Positions 58,049 to 64,000 of a stretch of DNA of 64,000 nucleotides are shown here, one piece after another; position 1 is the stretch's first letter, and each line of letters starts with the position of its first letter. Under the pieces are notes generated by a model. It did no database searches, had not been told where the DNA came from, and was given only the letters and a program-made list of their open reading frames with translations. Source of the stretch: a virus; IMG/VR virus record IMGVR_UViG_3300042878_001497, positions 109,416-173,415 of that record. One strand, written 5' to 3'. The position numbers and the translations under genes were made by a program.

Positions 58049-60013
58049 ATGGCACAAAAAATATTAATTAGGAGAGGTAGTATAGGCAATCTAGGGACTA
58101 CTATCGCCGTATCAAAAGGAGAATTACTTTTTGCTACAGGCAGTAATAGTGGAATCGAGAACGTAGTATTCGTCGGTAATGCAGACGGTAACAATACCTT
58201 TACTCCTATAAACAAGCTCTACACAGGTACTGCTTTAGCGAGTTCTTTTATTAACACCCTCAACGGGCTACCATATTACAAGACTGACTCCCAAGCCCTC
58301 TTTATTCTTAATAACGCCGGCAGTACTGCATTAGACCTTTCAGGTAACTTAGAAGGTACTACGATCTCAAGTATTATTGCTTCAGGCTCATTTAGCGGAT
58401 CATTTACCGGTAATGGTTCAGCATTAACGAACCTTTCTCTAGCAAGTATTACAGCACCAGGTAATACCACTGAAGTACTTTTTAACAACGCCGGAGCAGT
58501 TGCAGCAACAAGTAACTTAAAGGTTACTGCAACAGCTTTAGATGCTACAACTTTAAATATTAACACAACCGGTAACATTTCCGGTTCTAATTTAAAGTTG
58601 ACAGGAAATGCTGACATTAGCGGTAACGTAGTTATCGGAGGTAACATCACAGTAGGTGATGCTACAACAGACTTTGTAAACTTTGGAGCTGAAATTTCTT
58701 CATCGTTTGTACCTGACGTTGATAGTGCATTTGACCTAGGTAGCACTACCAAATACTGGAAGACAGTTTACGCTGACAACTTCAGCGGTTCAGCAGGATC
58801 AGCTGCTTCTGTAGACTTTTTAAATGTCGGTGTACTTGCATCTGCTTCTGCTCTATACGTAGATAACAGTGCCGTCATTCAGGACAACCTAACAATCGGA
58901 GCTATCACTACTGCCCTAGACCTATACGTAGGTACAGGCGGTAGTATAGGTACCTTCCAGATGGGTACCGGTAATACTGAGAAATTCTTAGTAAAGTCCG
59001 ACACAGGTAACACTAAGATCGCCGGCACTTTAATCTTAACAGGCTCAGCTGTACTAGGAAGCTCGTTAACAGTAGCGGGTACAACAACCCTTAATGGAAA
59101 TGTAAACCTAGGTGATGCTGCAACAGATGTTGTAACTTACAAAGCAGATGTAAGCTCTAGTATTATACCTTCAGCTAATAATGCCTTCGATCTTGGTGCT
59201 TCTTCTGATAAGTGGAGAGTTGGCTACTTCGTAAGTGCATCTATCGATAGCTTAACTATTGGTGGTATCAATCCAGCTTCATTACCTCTAGACGATATCA
59301 TGAACAACGGTAATTCTACCGATAATGATTTCGTCTTAAATAATAACGGCAACCAATCCATCACCCACACCGGAGCAACTGGTAATCTTTCAATTGCTTC
59401 AACCAACGGAGACGTTTACGTAGAAGGTACTCGCTTTACAGGCAACGATGTAATTGTTGCAGGAAACCTCACTGTAACAGGCACCCAGACAATTGTCAAC
59501 TCAACTACTGTTGAGATTGGAGATAATATCATCGTACTAAACGCAGCAGGTGTTGCAGCAGACGGCGGTATCGTAGTAAGAGACGCATTAGGAGCACAGC
59601 TACTTTCAGGTTCATTGCTCTGGAATGCAACAGACGACTACTGGTATGCAGGTCTTAGCGGATCTACTCAATACAGGTTAACTACCTACGATAACGCCTC
59701 TCCTGCTGCCAACAGCATTCAGAAAGTAGACAGTAACAAAAGATTAGTAGCATCAATCATTACCGACAACGGCAGTACTGTAACTGTAGCAGGTACTGTT
59801 AGCGGTAGCGTCGTAAATGCTGCAACAGGTATTACAGCAGTAGGACTTCAAGGAGTAATCGATACATCTTCTAGAGTAATTTTTAGAGACGGATCAAACA
59901 GATTAGGAGCTCTCGCCAATACAGACTCAGCTGTTGAAGTATCAACACTAGTCGGATACAAAGCAGACGGAACATTTGTAGCAACTTCGGTAATCGACGG
60001 AGGAACGTTCTAA
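58049..60013 (+). CDS. long tail-fibre protein
   Basis: A 654-residue fibre. It has repeated beta modules, such as SGSFSGSFTGNGSALTNLSL and two paired SAFDLGSTTKYWKTVYAD / NAFDLGASSDKWRVGYFV units. These are typical of T4-like fibre shafts. It probably takes part in receptor binding; no chaperone or peptidase domain is seen. Confidence 0.7.
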   Translation: MAQKILIRRGSIGNLGTTIAVSKGELLFATGSNSGIENVVFVGNADGNNTFTPINKLYTGTALASSFINTLNGLPYYKTDSQALFILNNAGSTALDLSGNLEGTTISSIIASGSFSGSFTGNGSALTNLSLASITAPGNTTEVLFNNAGAVAATSNLKVTATALDATTLNINTTGNISGSNLKLTGNADISGNVVIGGNITVGDATTDFVNFGAEISSSFVPDVDSAFDLGSTTKYWKTVYADNFSGSAGSAASVDFLNVGVLASASALYVDNSAVIQDNLTIGAITTALDLYVGTGGSIGTFQMGTGNTEKFLVKSDTGNTKIAGTLILTGSAVLGSSLTVAGTTTLNGNVNLGDAATDVVTYKADVSSSIIPSANNAFDLGASSDKWRVGYFVSASIDSLTIGGINPASLPLDDIMNNGNSTDNDFVLNNNGNQSITHTGATGNLSIASTNGDVYVEGTRFTGNDVIVAGNLTVTGTQTIVNSTTVEIGDNIIVLNAAGVAADGGIVVRDALGAQLLSGSLLWNATDDYWYAGLSGSTQYRLTTYDNASPAANSIQKVDSNKRLVASIITDNGSTVTVAGTVSGSVVNAATGITAVGLQGVIDTSSRVIFRDGSNRLGALANTDSAVEVSTLVGYKADGTFVATSVIDGGTF

Positions 60014-60034
60014 AAGACTCATATATAGATTAGG

Positions 60035-60054
60035 AGCCGGCAACAGCCGGCTTT
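60035..60054 (+). terminator. hairpin terminator
   Basis: AGCCGGC-AACA-GCCGGCT with a perfect 7-bp stem; only a short TTT follows. Confidence 0.6.
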
Positions 60055-60056
60055 CC

Positions 60057-60064
60057 TATTTATA
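60057..60064 (+). promoter_or_regulatory. late-type motif TATTTATA
   Basis: Lies 51 nt before the ATG at 60116. Confidence 0.45.
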
Positions 60065-60115
60065 ATAGTCTACATAGACATTTTCCGGTTTATACCTTAA
60101 AAAAGTTCCATACAT

Positions 60116-63100
60116 ATGGCCCAACAAATCAAACTCAAAAGGTCGGCGATAGCCGGTAAAGTACCTTCAACAGGCTCGTTATCCACAGGAGAGCTTGCAA
60201 TTAATACTGTTGACGGTAAAGTATACTTTAAGCGAGATGATGATACTATTCAAACTATCGTCACTACTAATGCTGTAATAACGGGTAGCTTAAATATCAA
60301 CGGGCCAGTAACAGCTTCATTTTTTAAAGGTAACGGAAGTGCAATCACAGGAGTAGTTTCTTCTTCCTATACGGCAACAGCATCATACGTAAACCCTCTA
60401 GATCAGACAGTACAGGTAACAGGAGGAATAAGTGCTTCTCAAGACAGTTACTTTAACTTAATTAAGATCGGCAGACCTGCCAATCAGTCTGCAGGCAACC
60501 TAACCAGTCTTGCAATCGGACACCAGACACTTGGGAGTAATGCAATGCCAAACCCAGGAAGTATTGCTATCGGCTACCAGGCTCTACGTAACAGCACTGC
60601 AGGATACTTGAATGTTGCTGTAGGTAACAACGCTTTAGACTCCTTAACATCCGGTAGCAGTAATACCGCTGTAGGTCATACTGCTCTAGGAGGATTAGAT
60701 AATATAGGTGCCTCTGAATTTAATGCCTGGAATAGTGCTCTAGGCCGCCATAGTCTACAGACCCTTAATATGGGTGGATATAATGCAGGATTAGGAGCCT
60801 ATGCAGGCTACTACCTGTACTCTGGGAGTAATAACGTACTGCTAGGATATCGAGCAGGCGGTACCGCTCAATACTCTTCTGATAGCGTCTTTATCGGAAC
60901 AGGAGCAGGACCTATCGGAGGACTTGTTACTGTATCTAACAAACTCTACATACACAACACAGGCAGTAACCAGCCTCTACTTTACGGTGAGTTTGACAAT
61001 CAGCTTTTAAAAGTCTACGGAGATTTGCATGTATCTGAGAGCTTAACAGTAACCGGTAGCTTAAATACTAATGGTTCGATCACAGGTTCAGATGTTAGAA
61101 TTGACCAATGGGGGTCAGTATCAGCTTCTCTATCCAGTGTAAGCTCTCAAGCAGCCGTAGTACCGACTTTACAACAAGTCACCACTCAAGGAAATACTAC
61201 AACCACCTCTATTACTGCAGCATCGTTTACAGGTTCGTTGTTCGGTACAGCATCGCTTGCTTTAAATGCACTTTCATCATCCTACGCACTTTCAGCATCT
61301 TATGCTCTTACAGCATCCCATGCTGCGAACCTAACCATCTCAGGAAGCATAGCCAATGTAAACTATATTGACTTTAATACAGGATCCGCAACCCCTGCTT
61401 GGAAATCAGGTAGAGTATTTTGGGATAACACAGATGGAGCTTTATCAGTTTATAATGCTGAAGCAGATATTACATTACAAGTAGGACAGGAAAACTGGAC
61501 AAGAGTTTTTAATGCCAGCGGGGTATTAATACAAGATGGTACTCCAGTAAGACTTGTAGGATCTCACGGAGACGTTCCTGAAATACAGCTAGCACAAGCT
61601 ATTGCAGTATCAGGAAGTGTAGAAACAAGTAATCAAATACTAGGTCTTGCTACTCATGATATTGAGATAAACACTATAGGATATGTCACCACTGAGGGAC
61701 TTGTTAAAGGATTAAATACAAATGCGTTTAGCGATGGGGATAGGTTATTTGTATCATCATCAGCAGGTAAACTTACCAAAGTAGCTCCTCCGGCTCCTTA
61801 TGAGGTAATCCCAGTAGGAATTGTTGTTAAAGCGGGCCCCGGTGGAAGTGGTATTATATACGTAACTACAGAACAACCAAAAGACTTTGCAGACCTAAGC
61901 TCAGTTAGAGTAGAGGGAGCGTATACTCACGGAGACCTGCTAATCTACAGCGGAAGTGGAACCGGAGGGGTATGGCGTCACACCCGTAATCTGATTGGAG
62001 CCTACCAACTCACCGGTAGCTTAGGGATAAATGGAACCCTAACAGGAAACCTTACCGGCAATGCTTCTACAGCCACCACTGCATCTTATGCCTTAAAAGC
62101 CGAGTCAGTAGGGCAGCTAAATCAGAACGTAGTAATAAACGGGAATCTTCAAGTATTCGGAACTTCGTCACTTACCTACGTAACCTCCTCACAGTTAAAC
62201 GTCGCAGCCTCGTTCATTTCTGTAAACATATTTGAACCTGCAGAAAGATTCGGAGGATTAAAAGTATACGATTCAGGATCTCTATCCCACCAGGCTACAG
62301 CATCTCTTGCTTGGGACTCACTGCACAACCACTGGGTATATCAGAATGTAAGCGGGTCTACGTATACCGGAGGTATGCTACTAGCTGGCCCCAGAAACAC
62401 AGGATCACTAGGTGATGAACCTAACCTTACAAAATGGTTTGTCCCAAGGTCTGATGGCGGAGATCACTTAAACGATTCTCAAATCTTTACAAGCGGATCT
62501 ACAACCATTATTACGGGTTCACTAACCACTACCGGAAAAGTAAACATTAATACGGTGGATAACTTCGGTTCAGATCCGGATAAGTTCCTAGCACTTACGG
62601 GTGCAGAAGTAGTCTACAGAACTGGTGCACAGCTACTCTCTGATATCGGAGGTCAAACCGCCGGTACATTTGTACAGAATGCCGGCAGTGGAGGTGTAGC
62701 TCGTTACATCATGCGCTATGAAGATTCAAACAGTGCAACTACTTCTTCGATTTATGAAGATACTTCCGGCAATATAGGTATCAAAAAGATTACTCCGTCA
62801 GCAGCTATAGATGTTAATGGAAGTGCAATAGTTTCAGGCTCATTAACCATTCAAGGTACTACAGCAGTTGTACAGCAAGGCATTCTAGTAAGCGGAACTA
62901 CTTCACTCACCGTTACATCTATCAGCACAGGTTCTTACGAAGGAGCATTCCTGGACTATGTAATCGCTAGCGGGAGTAACAAACGTGCAGGTACTTTAGC
63001 TACAGTCTGGACTCCTTTAGACATTGAATGGAATGATGTATCTACCTTAGACCTAGGAAGTACTGTAGGTGCAGAATTTACTCCGACTCTTGCCGGATCT

Positions 63101-63169
63101 AACGCAAATCTGATATTAGCAGTACCGGCCGGCACCTGGACAGTAAAAGGACACCTAAGATATATGTAA
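60116..63169 (+). CDS. giant fibre/adhesin protein, 1017 residues
   Basis: The N-terminus (MAQQIKLKRSAIAGKVPSTG onward) is the usual phage-fibre start. Residues about 140-260 contain YadA-head-like repeats (SIAIGYQALRNSTAG, VAVGNNALDSLTSGSSNTAV, GHTAL), which form a left-handed beta roll in trimeric adhesins. After residue 420 there are Ser/Thr/Gly fibre modules. Likely a long host-recognition fibre. Confidence 0.7.
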   Translation: MAQQIKLKRSAIAGKVPSTGSLSTGELAINTVDGKVYFKRDDDTIQTIVTTNAVITGSLNINGPVTASFFKGNGSAITGVVSSSYTATASYVNPLDQTVQVTGGISASQDSYFNLIKIGRPANQSAGNLTSLAIGHQTLGSNAMPNPGSIAIGYQALRNSTAGYLNVAVGNNALDSLTSGSSNTAVGHTALGGLDNIGASEFNAWNSALGRHSLQTLNMGGYNAGLGAYAGYYLYSGSNNVLLGYRAGGTAQYSSDSVFIGTGAGPIGGLVTVSNKLYIHNTGSNQPLLYGEFDNQLLKVYGDLHVSESLTVTGSLNTNGSITGSDVRIDQWGSVSASLSSVSSQAAVVPTLQQVTTQGNTTTTSITAASFTGSLFGTASLALNALSSSYALSASYALTASHAANLTISGSIANVNYIDFNTGSATPAWKSGRVFWDNTDGALSVYNAEADITLQVGQENWTRVFNASGVLIQDGTPVRLVGSHGDVPEIQLAQAIAVSGSVETSNQILGLATHDIEINTIGYVTTEGLVKGLNTNAFSDGDRLFVSSSAGKLTKVAPPAPYEVIPVGIVVKAGPGGSGIIYVTTEQPKDFADLSSVRVEGAYTHGDLLIYSGSGTGGVWRHTRNLIGAYQLTGSLGINGTLTGNLTGNASTATTASYALKAESVGQLNQNVVINGNLQVFGTSSLTYVTSSQLNVAASFISVNIFEPAERFGGLKVYDSGSLSHQATASLAWDSLHNHWVYQNVSGSTYTGGMLLAGPRNTGSLGDEPNLTKWFVPRSDGGDHLNDSQIFTSGSTTIITGSLTTTGKVNINTVDNFGSDPDKFLALTGAEVVYRTGAQLLSDIGGQTAGTFVQNAGSGGVARYIMRYEDSNSATTSSIYEDTSGNIGIKKITPSAAIDVNGSAIVSGSLTIQGTTAVVQQGILVSGTTSLTVTSISTGSYEGAFLDYVIASGSNKRAGTLATVWTPLDIEWNDVSTLDLGSTVGAEFTPTLAGSNANLILAVPAGTWTVKGHLRYM

Positions 63170-63171
63170 CC

Positions 63172-63179
63172 TATTTATT
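63172..63179 (+). promoter_or_regulatory. late-type motif TATTTATT
   Basis: Lies 50 nt before the ATG at 63230. Confidence 0.45.
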
Positions 63180-63229
63180 AGTATAATTTTCTAATACCGT
63201 CCTTTGGAAAGTGAAAAAGGATCAAAACT

Positions 63230-64000
63230 ATGGCAGATAAAAAGTTTGTTGCCCGTAACGGGTTTGTGTCCAAAGGGGACTCAAGCGTAACAGGTAGTTT
63301 TGCTGTTACTGGAAGTATTGCAGTAACACAAGTTACTACCGATAATGCGCTAACAGACTTTATTGTACTTGCCGCGGACGGTACGCTAAAGAAAAGAACT
63401 TCAGGTGCTCAAGGTATACAGGGTACTCAGGGTATAACCGGAACTCAAGGTACAACCGGAACTCAAGGTATTCAAGGCATCACCGGAACTCAAGGAATTC
63501 AAGGTATCACCGGAACTCAAGGAACCACTGGAACTCAAGGTATCCAAGGTATTACAGGAACCCAAGGCACACAAGGTACAACCGGTAATCAAGGCATTCA
63601 AGGTATTACAGGCACTCAAGGTACAACCGGAACTCAAGGTACTAATGGTACTCAAGGTATACAGGGTATCACTGGAGCTCAAGGTACAACCGGAACACAA
63701 GGTACTCAAGGTACTAACGGTACTCAGGGTATACAAGGTATCACCGGAGCTCAAGGCGTACAAGGCACCACCGGAACTCAAGGTACTGATGGTACTCAGG
63801 GTATACAAGGTATCACTGGAGCTCAAGGTATCACCGGAACTCAAGGTACTCAAGGCACAACCGGTAATCAAGGTATTCAAGGAATAACCGGCACCCAGGG
63901 TACTACAGGTACCCAAGGAATTCAAGGCATTACCGGCACCCAGGGTACTACAGGTACCCAAGGAATTCAAGGCATTACCGGCACCCAGGGTACTACAGGT
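63230..64000 (+). CDS. collagen-like fibre protein, truncated by window end
   Basis: MADKKFVARNGFVSKG begins a short fibre head of about 57 residues, followed by an uninterrupted Gly-x-y domain (GTQGIQGITGTQG type) that is still running at the window end. 257 residues are visible. The frame has no stop within the window. Gln, Thr and Ile dominate the x and y positions. Confidence 0.75.
   Translation, partial: MADKKFVARNGFVSKGDSSVTGSFAVTGSIAVTQVTTDNALTDFIVLAADGTLKKRTSGAQGIQGTQGITGTQGTTGTQGIQGITGTQGIQGITGTQGTTGTQGIQGITGTQGTQGTTGNQGIQGITGTQGTTGTQGTNGTQGIQGITGAQGTTGTQGTQGTNGTQGIQGITGAQGVQGTTGTQGTDGTQGIQGITGAQGITGTQGTQGTTGNQGIQGITGTQGTTGTQGIQGITGTQGTTGTQGIQGITGTQGTTG
63405..64000 (+). repeat. tandem DNA repeats coding for collagen-like triplets
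   Basis: Multiples of 9 and 45 nt. The last copies near 63890-64000 repeat a 45-nt unit with almost no change (GGCACCCAGGGTACTACAGG core), suggesting recent expansion. Confidence 0.8.

Noticed and set aside
58276-58752. A 158-residue minus-strand frame
   Set aside because: It lies wholly within a clearly coding fibre gene and has no regulatory signals.
63401-63970. A long Leu/Ser/Thr-rich minus-strand frame
   Set aside because: It is the mirror of the collagen-like repeat tract, which has a proper start and fibre head on the + strand.
63405-64000. CRISPR-like array
   Set aside because: The repeats are in frame Gly-x-y codons without unique spacers.

Overview
The window is part of the genome of a large tailed bacteriophage with a contractile tail, a distant T4-like myovirus. 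The evidence is a recognisable T4-type head and neck set: large terminase, portal, prohead protease, scaffold, gp23-like major capsid protein, and gp13-like and gp14-like neck proteins. Baseplate genes (gp5-like, gp25-like, gp6-like), a gp61-like primase and a gp55-like late sigma factor are also present. The host is most likely a member of the Bacteroidota. Early promoters have a TTG element exactly 20 nt before TATCTTTA or TATATTTA, close to the Bacteroidota -33/-7 consensus. Leaders are A-rich rather than Shine-Dalgarno-like, and there is a small histone protein of the Hc1 type typical of Bacteroidota. No tRNA, CRISPR array or insertion sequence was seen. All genes but one run on the + strand.

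Layout. 1-9.4 kb: early region of many tiny genes, most of them unknown. Many sit in a repeated cassette of hairpin, promoter, A-rich leader ending in GGTTATG, and ORF. This region also holds a DUF932-like protein, GIY-YIG-like and HNH-like proteins, and a gene-free stretch (3.74-4.2 kb) with a 13-copy AACCGT array and CTTTAAG repeats. 9.4-13.8 kb: strand-switch region with the only minus-strand gene, then a GIY-YIG protein, an HD hydrolase, membrane proteins and the late sigma factor. 13.8-28 kb: baseplate and tail-associated structural genes. 28-41 kb: a kinase-like protein, primase, PD-(D/E)XK nuclease, nucleotidyltransferases, a 951-residue multi-enzyme protein, a HAD phosphatase, and a run of small proteins. 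41-51.7 kb: spanin-like pair, terminase, portal, core proteins, protease, histone-like protein, scaffold, capsid. 51.7-64 kb: PhoH, fibre and neck genes, and long fibre proteins ending in a truncated collagen-like protein.

How it works together. Host-type promoters probably drive the early cassettes. The gp55-like factor probably serves late genes, which are preceded by a recurrent TATTTATA or TATTTATT motif.

The most striking pattern is that more than a dozen late-region proteins begin with short helical peptides ending in (L/I)-x-E. They fall into two length classes, about 10 and about 20 residues. This looks like the T4 capsid-targeting sequence that the gp21 prohead protease removes. The 951-residue protein has three such sites exactly between its enzyme domains. 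I infer a large set of internal head proteins (kinase-like, HAD phosphatase, nucleotidyltransferase, NMNAT-like and metalloprotease domains) that would be packaged, cut by the prohead protease and probably ejected into the host. This is inference from sequence alone. I did not recognise a tail sheath, tail tube, endolysin or holin in the window.
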